Positions 1 through 7,797 of a stretch of 64,000 nucleotides of DNA are shown here, piece by piece; position 1 is the stretch's first letter; every line of letters starts with the position of its first letter. A model generated the notes under the pieces. That model saw only the letters and a list, made by a program, of their open reading frames with translations, did not search any database and was not told the DNA's origin. The DNA is from Desulfobacter postgatei 2ac9 (lineage in GTDB: Bacteria; Desulfobacterota; Desulfobacteria; Desulfobacterales; Desulfobacteraceae). The DNA is taken from the NCBI RefSeq assembly GCF_000233695.2, contig NZ_CM001488.1:3032279-3096278 (forward strand), in the 5' to 3' direction. The translations under genes and the position numbers were made by a program.

Positions 1-126
1 CGCTGCTTTGTTGATCCGAAGGCCGGAAGACAGTTTTTCAAGTGCTGACGACAGGTTGTTATCATTCTTGACCAAATTTTTGTGCGCGTTTAACGCTGCA
101 ACGTTGGTGTTGATTCTTAATGCCAT
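1..126 (-). CDS. fliC: Flagellin, N-terminal end (partial, runs off left edge)
   Basis: The minus strand from 126 reads [14 protein letters not shown] and goes on through the block [17 protein letters not shown]. This is the conserved D0/D1 start of bacterial flagellin, which is exported and polymerised into the filament and helps fold against FliS. Only 42 codons are inside the window. An AGGAGG-type ribosome binding site lies just upstream of the ATG and a sigma-28-like promoter lies about 100 bases further up. It is divergent from fliD, consistent with late-gene control. The family assignment is firm from the N-terminal signature; which flagellin paralogue it is cannot be told. Confidence 0.93.
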   Translation of the reverse strand, partial: MALRINTNVAALNAHKNLVKNDNNLSSALEKLSSGLRINKAA

Positions 127-227
127 AATTTATTCCTCCTTGAGAGTTAATGAATCAGGGATTCCGTTCCCTTTTTTTTTATATTTCCACCGTACCGTAC
201 CTGGTTTACTATGGAATCTGAAATAGC

Positions 228-254
228 TTATCGACGGCTGGAAAAATAACTTAA
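228..254 (-). promoter_or_regulatory. Sigma-28 (FliA) promoter for flagellin
   Basis: On the minus strand TTAAGTTA (254-247) is followed after exactly 11 bases by GTCGATAA (235-228). Compared with the enterobacterial consensus TAAAGTTT-N11-GCCGATAA this is 6/8 and 7/8. Position and spacing fit a late flagellar promoter driving the flagellin gene. Confidence 0.7.
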
Positions 255-262
255 AAAAAAAT

Positions 263-289
263 TATGTTTTTTATGCGATTACCCGATAA
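263..289 (+). promoter_or_regulatory. Sigma-28 (FliA) promoter for fliD operon
   Basis: TATGTTTT (263-270), an 11-base spacer, then CCCGATAA (282-289): 5/8 and 7/8 matches to the sigma-28 consensus with the correct spacing. It lies 54 bases before the fliD start codon and back to back with the flagellin promoter. Confidence 0.65.
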
Positions 290-343
290 GAGTATCAATA
301 TAACAGCAAGTAAAATGCACATTTAATTTTATGGAGAAGCACC

Positions 344-2287
344 ATGGCAACAGGATCGATTACATCATTGGGAATAGGGTCCGGCCTTGACCTTCAGGAT
401 ATTATTGATCAGCTCAAGGGGGTGGATGAAGCCGTTATCACCGCCAAGGAGGCGGAACAGACCGAGCTCCAGACCCAGGTGGACGCCTATAATACCGTTA
501 ATGCCAAACTTTTTTCCATCAAATCGGATGCCCTGAACCTATCCCTGGCATCCAATTTTTTGGGCAACCGTGTTTCCATATCGGATGAAGATATCCTCTC
601 TGCTACAGTGGGGGATGGGTATGAAGCCTCTTCCTACAGCCTTGAAGTCACCCAGAAAGCCCAGAAAAATTCCTGGGCGTCCACTGCTGCGGCCGGCAAA
701 ACAGATGCCCTGTTCAACGAACCCGAATCCGGGATATCGGATATAGATACCACCGCGGTCACAATTTTGGGGGCTGGTGTCGCCTTGACAGAGGAGGTGA
801 CATTAAGTGCCGACACGTTGGTTGGCGCAGGAGCCACAATTGCTTCCGGATCGACACTTTCAGCAGGAACTGTTTTAACGACTGATATTATTAATAATTC
901 CGGTACGACTATTGTAGCAGGAACGACCCTGTCAGTGGATACTGTTATACAGGGTGATACTCTGTTACAAGAGGATATGACCATTAGGTCCGGCTCTATA
1001 CTGGAAGCTGATTCGATGTCCCCACCCCTTTCCATTTATTATGGTGTCGACGGCGATCAGGAGCAGATCGACATCAGCCTGGAAGCAGGCATGACGTTTG
1101 AAGAAATCGTCGATGCCATCAATAACTCTGCCGACAACACCGATACAGATGGAAACCAGCTGGTCACGGCCGCCATTGCCAGTAATGACAACGGCGAGTA
1201 CTATATCCGGCTTTCAGCCACTTCAGGAGAAAACACGGAAGATTCGCAGATCAGCGTTTCCGGATTTGACTGGGTGGCGGCGGATACCACTGTGGGCATC
1301 ACCCAGGGAGACAGCACCATGTACTTAACCGTTGCTCCCGGCACCACCTACCAGGGGATGGCGAAACTTATCAACGAGGCTGAAAACAACCCCGGCATCA
1401 CCGCAGCCATTATCAATAACGGAGACACTGACAACCCGTATCAGCTGACCCTTACCGCCGACGAAACCGGCGAGGACGCCAGAATCACCCTGAGTAATTT
1501 TGATGAATTAACGGAAGTGAACGGGGCCGGAGGGGAATCTTTGAATGCCGAATTTGCCGTGGACGGCATTTCTTATTCCCGCCAATCCAACAGCGGGATT
1601 GACGACGTCATTGACGGCGTCACATTTGAGCTGAAAAGTGTCGGGGAAACAACACTGGACATTGAAGTCAGTCACGATACCGTTAAAGAAGATCTTTTAT
1701 CTATGATCGAGGGGTTCAATGACCTTGTCTCCTATATTACCGGCACCGGCGCAGACTCTTCGAACACGGAAAGCGAAACCGAGGACGATGCGGACAATCC
1801 CTTTGAAAGCTCAAGCAGCGCCAGGCGGATTGTTGCTCAGCTCAAATCCCTTTTAACCACAAACATTGATCTGGATAGTGCTTACACGAGCCTGATCGAC
1901 CTGGGGCTTGACATCGCCAAGGACGGCACGATCAGCATTGACGAAGATACCCTTGACGAAGCCATCGCCAACGATCCAGATGCGCTGAGAATGCTGTTTT
2001 TGGGCGATGCGGATGAAGAAATTACCGGAATAGCCGATGTCATCAATGAAGCCCTGTCGGAAATGGTCAGTTCAACCGGCATCGCCTCCACTGAAATTGA
2101 TCAAGCAGAAGCAAAAATCGACCGGCTGGACCAGGACATCGACAACGAGACCGCCCGGTTGACAAAAAAATATGAAATCATGTCGGCACAGTTTTTACGG
2201 CTGGATACCTATATCAACCAGCTGAATTCAGAAGCCGCTCTGCTGACGTCGTTGTTTGACTCATTCGGCTCATCAAGCGATGACTAA
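344..2287 (+). CDS. fliD: Flagellar filament cap protein FliD (HAP2)
   Basis: FliD caps the growing filament and folds exported flagellin. The N-terminus has the FliD_N signature (TSLGIGSGLDLQDIIDQL, about residues 7-24). The C-terminal 250 residues hold the FliD_C core and end in a long amphipathic helix rich in heptads. At 647 residues it is longer than common FliD (about 450-550). The extra length includes residues about 139-224, a Gly/Thr/Ser-rich stretch of short repeats of the form T-hydrophobic-x-x-G-T-T/S-L that looks like a beta-solenoid insert. It starts a run fliD-fliS-chaperone-flaG, probably one transcript from the sigma-28 promoter upstream. The start ATG is preceded by GGAGAAG. 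Confidence 0.95.
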   Translation: MATGSITSLGIGSGLDLQDIIDQLKGVDEAVITAKEAEQTELQTQVDAYNTVNAKLFSIKSDALNLSLASNFLGNRVSISDEDILSATVGDGYEASSYSLEVTQKAQKNSWASTAAAGKTDALFNEPESGISDIDTTAVTILGAGVALTEEVTLSADTLVGAGATIASGSTLSAGTVLTTDIINNSGTTIVAGTTLSVDTVIQGDTLLQEDMTIRSGSILEADSMSPPLSIYYGVDGDQEQIDISLEAGMTFEEIVDAINNSADNTDTDGNQLVTAAIASNDNGEYYIRLSATSGENTEDSQISVSGFDWVAADTTVGITQGDSTMYLTVAPGTTYQGMAKLINEAENNPGITAAIINNGDTDNPYQLTLTADETGEDARITLSNFDELTEVNGAGGESLNAEFAVDGISYSRQSNSGIDDVIDGVTFELKSVGETTLDIEVSHDTVKEDLLSMIEGFNDLVSYITGTGADSSNTESETEDDADNPFESSSSARRIVAQLKSLLTTNIDLDSAYTSLIDLGLDIAKDGTISIDEDTLDEAIANDPDALRMLFLGDADEEITGIADVINEALSEMVSSTGIASTEIDQAEAKIDRLDQDIDNETARLTKKYEIMSAQFLRLDTYINQLNSEAALLTSLFDSFGSSSDD

Positions 2288-2376
2288 TAATTCTCAATCA
2301 GGGCTGAAATATTCTCAAGAAAAATTTTGAATGGTCGATTCAAATAAATAACAATAACGGAATTCAGGAGATTTGA

Positions 2377-2859
2377 ATGGCAGCTTATCAGCAATTACAC
2401 ACCTATTTGAACAATCACTATGAAGGCATGGATCCCGAGCAATTGATACTGTTGCTTTTCAAAGGAGCCCTGACCCGCATGAAGCTGGCCCGGGAAGGTA
2501 TTGAAGAGGGGAATATTCAAAAAAAGGGAGAAAACCTTTCAAAAGTTATTGCCATCATCTCAGAGCTCAACGCCTCTGTTGATCCGACAATGACGGATGA
2601 ATCCACCCGGTTTTTAAGGGGTATTTACACGGCCATTCTGACGGAGCTGCCAAAGGTAACCTTAAACAATGACTTAAAGACCCTTGACCGTGCCAAAGCC
2701 TATATATCAAGGCTTAAAGAGATCTGGGAAACCGATGTAATGGCAAAAAAACAGGCGTCACTCACTGAAATTGTAAAAAATACGGCCCCAAAACGCTCTT
2801 TTCAACCGGCGTTCAATCCAGACAGACCGAAGACAACGTTTCAGGCAATTTCCGTTTGA
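2377..2859 (+). CDS. fliS: Flagellin export chaperone FliS
   Basis: A small helical cytosolic chaperone that binds flagellin's C-terminus before export. The first 125 residues match FliS (YEGMDPEQLILLLFKGALTR followed by helices rich in K/E). A basic, probably flexible tail of about 35 residues makes it 160 aa, longer than the usual 120-140. The ATG follows AGGAG at a good distance. It lies 89 bases after fliD, the classic fliD-fliS order. Confidence 0.93.
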   Translation: MAAYQQLHTYLNNHYEGMDPEQLILLLFKGALTRMKLAREGIEEGNIQKKGENLSKVIAIISELNASVDPTMTDESTRFLRGIYTAILTELPKVTLNNDLKTLDRAKAYISRLKEIWETDVMAKKQASLTEIVKNTAPKRSFQPAFNPDRPKTTFQAISV

Positions 2860-2884
2860 CAGATAAACAGGATATTTCATAAAT

Positions 2885-3286
2885 ATGAAAAAAAATTTTA
2901 AGGCAGTAGAAGATACGTTAAATCGGCTGTACGATATTCAGGCAGATCACCTTGCATCTTTTGACAAACAGGCCCTACCCGACCTTGAACAGCAGTCTGC
3001 AGAACGGGATATTGAAGTTTCCCGACTGATAAGGAACGTCGATATATTGGTTAAACAGCAGCAAATCGAAACCGGGGCCGAAACGGAATCAATGGTGTTT
3101 TTTTTGAATAATCGTGTTACAAAACTCCTTGAGCAGAACAGGGCCCTTCAAGTAAAAGTACACGCTGTCAGAGACAATATTAAAAATCGTATGAAACAGC
3201 TATCCAAAGGAACCTCGGTGATTGGTTCATACCGATCTTCAGCAACTGCTGCAAGCAAGGCAAAAGTTATCAGTATTACCAATTAA
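2885..3286 (+). CDS. FliT/FlgN-like flagellar chaperone (putative)
   Basis: A 133-residue protein predicted to be almost all helical, with long Leu/Gln/Arg-rich helices at about residues 5-60 and 70-110 and a Ser/Ala/Lys-rich tail. It has no signal peptide or membrane segment. Size, helical character and position between fliS and flaG fit the FliT/FlgN type of export chaperone, which binds the cap or hook-associated proteins. No diagnostic motif is visible, so the assignment rests on context and composition. Confidence 0.6.
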   Translation: MKKNFKAVEDTLNRLYDIQADHLASFDKQALPDLEQQSAERDIEVSRLIRNVDILVKQQQIETGAETESMVFFLNNRVTKLLEQNRALQVKVHAVRDNIKNRMKQLSKGTSVIGSYRSSATAASKAKVISITN

Positions 3287-3311
3287 TAAGGAATAATAAG
3301 GAAAAATCATC

Positions 3312-3683
3312 ATGAATATAAACACGGTTTCCCCAACCATTCAGACTGCTGAATCATCAGGGGCCGGCCCCATTGAAACAGAAACTGACGATAAAATCAA
3401 AAATATGCCGCCGGATCAGTCCCAGGCAAACGCACAAAAAGAGGAAGCGTCTCCGCCTGCCGAAGAGATAAAAGAACTTGCACAGACCCTGAATGAATAC
3501 ATGGATGGTCTTCAAACGGATCTGGGTTTTTTCATGCATGAAAAATTGAACCATCAGGTGATCGTGGAGATCAAAAACAGGAAGACAGATGAACTTATAA
3601 AACAAATTCCCTCCGAGGAACTGGTAATGATAAAGGAAAAAATGGCGGAACTGACAGGGCTTCTTTTTGATACAAGTATATGA
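3312..3683 (+). CDS. flaG: FlaG family flagellar protein
   Basis: 123 residues. The C-terminal half (from about residue 55) has the FlaG pattern: a helix (LAQTLNEYMDGLQ) then short strands with F-x-x-H-E-K-L-N-H-Q-V-I-V-E-I and the hallmark ending IKQIPSEELV. The N-terminal half is a low-complexity acidic linker. FlaG proteins are linked to filament length control in other bacteria; the exact function is not settled. It closes the fliD-fliS run. Confidence 0.85.
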   Translation: MNINTVSPTIQTAESSGAGPIETETDDKIKNMPPDQSQANAQKEEASPPAEEIKELAQTLNEYMDGLQTDLGFFMHEKLNHQVIVEIKNRKTDELIKQIPSEELVMIKEKMAELTGLLFDTSI

Positions 3684-3895
3684 TTTCAGTATCCGAATCA
3701 TTTTTTGACACGGATTCAAAAGTCATAGGCTGGAAACGTAAAATCATTCTTCACACCTTTATTCATATGATCCTTCAAGGTCTTTTCTGCGCTTACATCT
3801 GCTTTTAATCCTTGCTTTTTCCCCTTTACGACATCAAATCAGTATTTGATGTCATCATTGATACATTCGGGCTTGGTCATAACATCGGCCACAGC

Positions 3896-3966
3896 GTAGG
3901 TTGGGTTGAACGAAGTGAAACCCAACAACTTATCGGCGTTGGGTTTCGTTCCTCAACCCAACCTAC
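3896..3966. repeat. Palindromic intergenic repeat (GTAGGTTGGGTT type)
   Basis: The left arm begins GTAGGTTGGGTTGAACGAAG (3896) and the right arm ends CAACCCAACCTAC (3966). Nested shorter arms (GAAACCCAAC / GTTGGGTTTC) make a strong cruciform of about 70 bases. The sequence type resembles REP/MITE-like repeats dispersed in many genomes. Confidence 0.75.
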
Positions 3967-4292
3967 CAAAAATTCGGATGGCCTAAAATATGACCAAGGC
4001 CATACATTCTTTTCAGCAATTAACAGGCAAATTCTTCCGAGCATTAAATTTTGTATCGCCCTAATGGGATATTTCCCCGGTGAAATAGGTAAAAATTTCC
4101 ATGTGTAAAGAACGGAATGCCGGCGCGTTAATCTTATATGAGGTAAAATGATGAATATTTATATCATAAGATTGTTTCTATGTTTATATAATTTAAAAAG
4201 ATTATATATGTATTATACGCAAACATTTAAAGAATTAATCATGTGAGATTTTTTATTAATTTTTGTCTGTGATGCGTCTATGCAATTCGTTT

Positions 4293-4382
4293 AGGCACCT
4301 TTCTTGGTTTTAATTAAGATCAGGATAAGATCAGGACAAGACTATAGTAAGACCGGGAAAGGTCTCTTGGCACTTTAAAGCA
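4293..4382 (+). promoter_or_regulatory. Possible sigma-54-like promoter elements for flgD operon
   Basis: Two imperfect -24/-12 matches precede flgD. AGGCAC at 4293-4298 with TTGG at 4304-4307 has the correct GG-N10 spacing but GG in place of GC. TTGGCAC at 4367-4373 with AGC at 4379-4381 has the right boxes but is one base short in spacing. Hook genes are often sigma-54-dependent, but neither site is a clean match. Confidence 0.3.
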
Positions 4383-4423
4383 TCGACCCAACCATTATTA
4401 ATAACAGCTATAAGGAGGCAGGT

Positions 4424-5545
4424 ATGTCTGATAACTCGATCCTTTCGTCACTGGTTAGCGGCTATGAGGCTTATGATACTCAGGCGACCTCAAAAAGTGA
4501 TACCGGCAAGACAACTTCATTGGGCACCGAGGATTTTTTAACTCTTTTGGTGGCCCAGCTTGAAAATCAGAACCCCCTTGATCCGGCAGATACGAATCAG
4601 TTCACAGACCAGCTGGCCCAGTTCAGCCAGGTTGAACAGCTGATCAATGCCAATGACAAACTTGATGAAATGGTGACGGGTGTTAAGGGTACCGAACAAG
4701 AGGTTGATGCCAATTCATTTGTAGGACTCACCGTTACGGCAACCGCAACCTCAATGACCATTGATAACGGCGCTGTAACTTCCGGGTTTTATGAGGTTGA
4801 TGAGCCTGCTGAAGTAATTGTGTATGTGTATGATGCCAATGGAACAAAGGTGGCTTCATTGTCCCAGGGCGAGGTTGAGGCCGGATCGTATCTGATCTCC
4901 TGGGATGGTACGGATGATGAGGGTAACAGTCTGGATGACGGTGAATACTCTTATGAGGTTATGGCCAATTCCGGAGACGGGTACAAAGAGGTACAATCCC
5001 ATCTGTCCGGAACCGTGGATGCCGTGTCGTACCAGAACGGAAAGGGATACCTGGTGATCAAGGGTGTGTTGGTGGATCCGGAGGATGTTACCACCGTAAC
5101 CTCGTCTTCCTCTTCCTCCTCGTCTTCGAGTGATTCGACCTCCATTATTGAATACCTTGGCACCACGGTCTCTTCCAGTCATCCAATTATCCAGGTGGAA
5201 GACGGCAAGGTGCAGGGGGATGCTCTAAGCTTCAGCCTTACCGCCGCCTCCGATGTCACGGTCACAATATATAACGCCGATGATGAAAAAGTTGATACTA
5301 TTGAAATATCTGCTGATGACGCAACTGGCGGAGAAAATGAAGTCACCTGGGACGGGCTGACAAACAGCGGGCACATGAATTCTGACGGGCTTTATTATTA
5401 TACGGTTAAAGCGGATACGGGAAGCGCCTCCACCGCCATTTCCGGAGAGGTAAGTGCCATCACGTCTGTTGACGGCACCCAATACCTTGAAATTGGAGAT
5501 ACCGGACGTCTGGTTTCTGTATCAAGTATAACTTCTGTTGAATGA
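4424..5545 (+). CDS. flgD: Flagellar hook assembly scaffold FlgD, with two Ig-like modules
   Basis: FlgD caps the growing hook during assembly. The N-terminal signature FLTLLVAQLENQNPLDP at about residues 38-54 is diagnostic. FlgD is usually about 220-240 aa; this one is 373. After the normal Tudor/Ig-like region (residues about 95-215, including the block SWDGTDDEGNSLDDGEYSYEV split across two strands) there is a run of nine serines (about 226-234), then a second domain with the same pattern (V-T-I-Y-N-A-D-D ... T-W-D-G ... D-G-L-Y-Y-Y-T-V). The ATG follows a strong TAAGGAGG site. It begins flgD-flgE-flgK-flgL. Confidence 0.93.
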   Translation: MSDNSILSSLVSGYEAYDTQATSKSDTGKTTSLGTEDFLTLLVAQLENQNPLDPADTNQFTDQLAQFSQVEQLINANDKLDEMVTGVKGTEQEVDANSFVGLTVTATATSMTIDNGAVTSGFYEVDEPAEVIVYVYDANGTKVASLSQGEVEAGSYLISWDGTDDEGNSLDDGEYSYEVMANSGDGYKEVQSHLSGTVDAVSYQNGKGYLVIKGVLVDPEDVTTVTSSSSSSSSSSDSTSIIEYLGTTVSSSHPIIQVEDGKVQGDALSFSLTAASDVTVTIYNADDEKVDTIEISADDATGGENEVTWDGLTNSGHMNSDGLYYYTVKADTGSASTAISGEVSAITSVDGTQYLEIGDTGRLVSVSSITSVE

Positions 5546-5550
5546 ACGAT

Positions 5551-5637
5551 GTGAGTATTTAGTATTGAGTAATGAGTATTGAGTATTGAGGAGACAGCTT
5601 ATTGTAATCTCACTACTCACTACTCACTACTCACTAC
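5551..5637. repeat. Tandem heptamer repeats in inverted arrangement
   Basis: The left block (5551-5590) repeats GAGTATT/GAGTAAT units and the right block (5609-5637) repeats CACTACT units. The two blocks are near reverse complements and could fold into a long AT-rich hairpin between flgD and flgE. It might act as a partial terminator or RNA stability element, or be a slippage-prone repeat. Confidence 0.65.
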
Positions 5638-5675
5638 TTTCATATAAAAACTTTACATAAGCTGAGGAGAATCCC

Positions 5676-7763
5676 ATGTCATTAAACAGTTCCCTTTATG
5701 CAGGCACCAGCGGCCTGGGCAACACCGGCAATGCGCTTCAGGTCACAAGTAATAATATTTCAAACATGAATACAATTGGGTTTAAAAAGGGAACTGCCAG
5801 CTTTGCGGATACCCTTTACCAGACCATCGGCACCAATGCCGGTGTTTCCCAGGTGGGGCTGGGTATGAACGTTGACAATGTTGCCCAGGTGTTCACCGAT
5901 GGCTCCCTTGAAACCACAAGCAATGCAACGGATCTTGCCATTGGCGGGGATGGGTTCTTTGTCGTTTCCGATCCCGGGTCAGAAGAAACCTACTATACAA
6001 GGGCCGGTAATTTTTCATTTAATGAAAGCGGTGCGCTTGTCACTTCCGGAGGGCATATTCTCCAGGGGTGGTATGTTGAAGGGGATACCGGAGAGGAATA
6101 CGGGGCCATTACCGATCTGATATTGACCGAGTTTACAAGTCCGCCGGATGCTACCGAGGAAATTACCGTAATTACCAACCTGGATTCCGATGCCGAGTCC
6201 AAATCCATGGTTTTGTCCAACCTGTTTGAATATGATGAGGAAAACGGCACCACAGTGGATTCGGATGGTTATGAATACCAGACCGTGGTCACGGCCTATG
6301 ATTCCCTGGGTTCTTCCCATGAAGTCACCATCTACTACGATAAGAAATCCGGTACTGAGTGGGAATACATTATTACTTGTGATCCTGACGAGGATAATCG
6401 GGGCACTGTGGCAGCGTTGGACTCAGCAGGCCTTCTGGCCAGGGGCACCATTACTTTTTCCCAAAGTTCAGGTGACGTCGTCTCCATGACCATGGAGGAA
6501 TATACCGGTCAAATAGGCAACGTGGATACATCTGGAAACAACACCGTAAAGACTGTTAATTTTGAAATTCAAGATACCGAGGCCTTGTCGAAGGATCAAT
6601 ACGGGATTTCATTGAAATATACTGATGCTGGTGGATGGATAGGACCGAATCTGCTTGATCCTGAAAACCTGCAACTGACTAACTATCCCGATGCCGAGGT
6701 ATTAATTTATTCTGATGAAAATACCATTTATATTTCACTTGACAACAGCGCTGGAGGCAATGAGGCGGACATAATAATCAATCTGGATGAAGATGTCCAG
6801 GACGGGGACACGCTTTCCTTTGATATTAACAACCCAATAGATTGTAATGTCCAGGATGTTACAGAGATTGATTACCAAGGTGCGACAGACGGTAACACTA
6901 CGCTGACAATTAATAACCCGAGTGCCATGGAAGAGAGCACACCTGAAGGAGAATCCATTACCATTGAATGGGATTCGACTCTGAAAACATGGGGATTTAA
7001 TGCCCTTCCTTTAGCCGGAACATACTCCTTACTCACAGGAGATAACATCTCAGGTGATGCCACTTATGTTGGAATAGACCTGAACGATGACGGGGAAGCA
7101 GATATTACATTTACCTTTGAAGAAGAGGTTGAAGATCTTCCGAATGGGACCGCTCCCAGCATCACCTTTGGTATTCAAGGGTCCACTGCCTGGCGGGAAG
7201 TAACTATGGACGAAGCAGAGGATACCGGCTATTTGCAATTTACAGCTGATTTTCTGGGCGGCGAGGCCGGCTCAACAGAAACCGACATCTCATTTGATAT
7301 CGGGTCAAAATTTAACGGTAACAACTGGGTGAATAATTCGTTATCTTCCACCCAGTACGCCAAAGCTTCTTCCACCATATACCAGGATTCAGACGGTTAT
7401 TCATCAGGGGACCTCACGGGTATCGGGGTACTGTCCGATGGCCTGGTCTCCGGCACCTACTCAAATGGTCAGGAGATCGCATTATTCAAGATCGCCCTGG
7501 CAGACTTTAACAATCCAAACGGCCTTAAAAATGAGGGTGGCAATCTTTATTCAGCCACAACAGACAGCGGGGCGGCCATCACCAATAAACCCGGGCAAAA
7601 CGGGCTTGGCTCCCTCTCATCCTATGCCCTTGAAATGTCCAACGTGGATATTTCCGAGGAATTTGTTTCAATGATCGAACTGCAGACCGCCTATGAGGCC
7701 AATGCTAAAATTATCAGCACTGTGGATGAAATGATGACCACGGTCATAGGCATGAAACGATAG
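5676..7763 (+). CDS. flgE: Flagellar hook protein FlgE (extended)
   Basis: FlgE polymerises into the flexible hook. The N-terminal rod/hook signature is present (NNISNMNTIGFKKG, about residues 27-40), as is the C-terminal one (EEFVSMIELQTAYEANAK, about residues 661-678), so both D0 halves are intact. At 695 residues it exceeds the usual 400-550. The extra middle includes two related modules with Asp/Asn-rich loops: ISLDNSAGGNEADIIINL near residue 352 and GIDLNDDGEADITF near residue 465. The second resembles inserts in FlgK and FlgL of this cluster. Preceded by GAGGAG. Confidence 0.95.
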   Translation: MSLNSSLYAGTSGLGNTGNALQVTSNNISNMNTIGFKKGTASFADTLYQTIGTNAGVSQVGLGMNVDNVAQVFTDGSLETTSNATDLAIGGDGFFVVSDPGSEETYYTRAGNFSFNESGALVTSGGHILQGWYVEGDTGEEYGAITDLILTEFTSPPDATEEITVITNLDSDAESKSMVLSNLFEYDEENGTTVDSDGYEYQTVVTAYDSLGSSHEVTIYYDKKSGTEWEYIITCDPDEDNRGTVAALDSAGLLARGTITFSQSSGDVVSMTMEEYTGQIGNVDTSGNNTVKTVNFEIQDTEALSKDQYGISLKYTDAGGWIGPNLLDPENLQLTNYPDAEVLIYSDENTIYISLDNSAGGNEADIIINLDEDVQDGDTLSFDINNPIDCNVQDVTEIDYQGATDGNTTLTINNPSAMEESTPEGESITIEWDSTLKTWGFNALPLAGTYSLLTGDNISGDATYVGIDLNDDGEADITFTFEEEVEDLPNGTAPSITFGIQGSTAWREVTMDEAEDTGYLQFTADFLGGEAGSTETDISFDIGSKFNGNNWVNNSLSSTQYAKASSTIYQDSDGYSSGDLTGIGVLSDGLVSGTYSNGQEIALFKIALADFNNPNGLKNEGGNLYSATTDSGAAITNKPGQNGLGSLSSYALEMSNVDISEEFVSMIELQTAYEANAKIISTVDEMMTTVIGMKR

Positions 7764-7797
7764 CAACGTATTTTAATTACAGGAATACGGGGGACCC

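Larger units (their letters stand above)
3684..4423. other. Long intergenic region between flaG and flgD
   Basis: 740 bases without a convincing gene. It holds a palindromic repeat (3896-3966), a very AT-rich stretch (about 4140-4260), and a direct repeat of the core AAGATCAGGA near 4316-4335. Minus-strand bases 3716 to about 3842 give an open frame that reads like a protein C-terminus (K-D-H-M-N-K-G-V-K-N-D-F-T-F-P then stop) but with no start, so it may be a gene remnant. A plus-strand frame at 3812-4108 runs through the palindrome and is not believed. Confidence 0.5.

Noticed and set aside
3812..4108. A plus-strand frame of 98 codons
   Set aside because: It runs through a palindromic repeat and has no domain-like composition or ribosome binding site.
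4367..4382. Clean sigma-54 promoter for flgD
   Set aside because: The -24 and -12 boxes are one base too close; retained only as a low-confidence regulatory entry.
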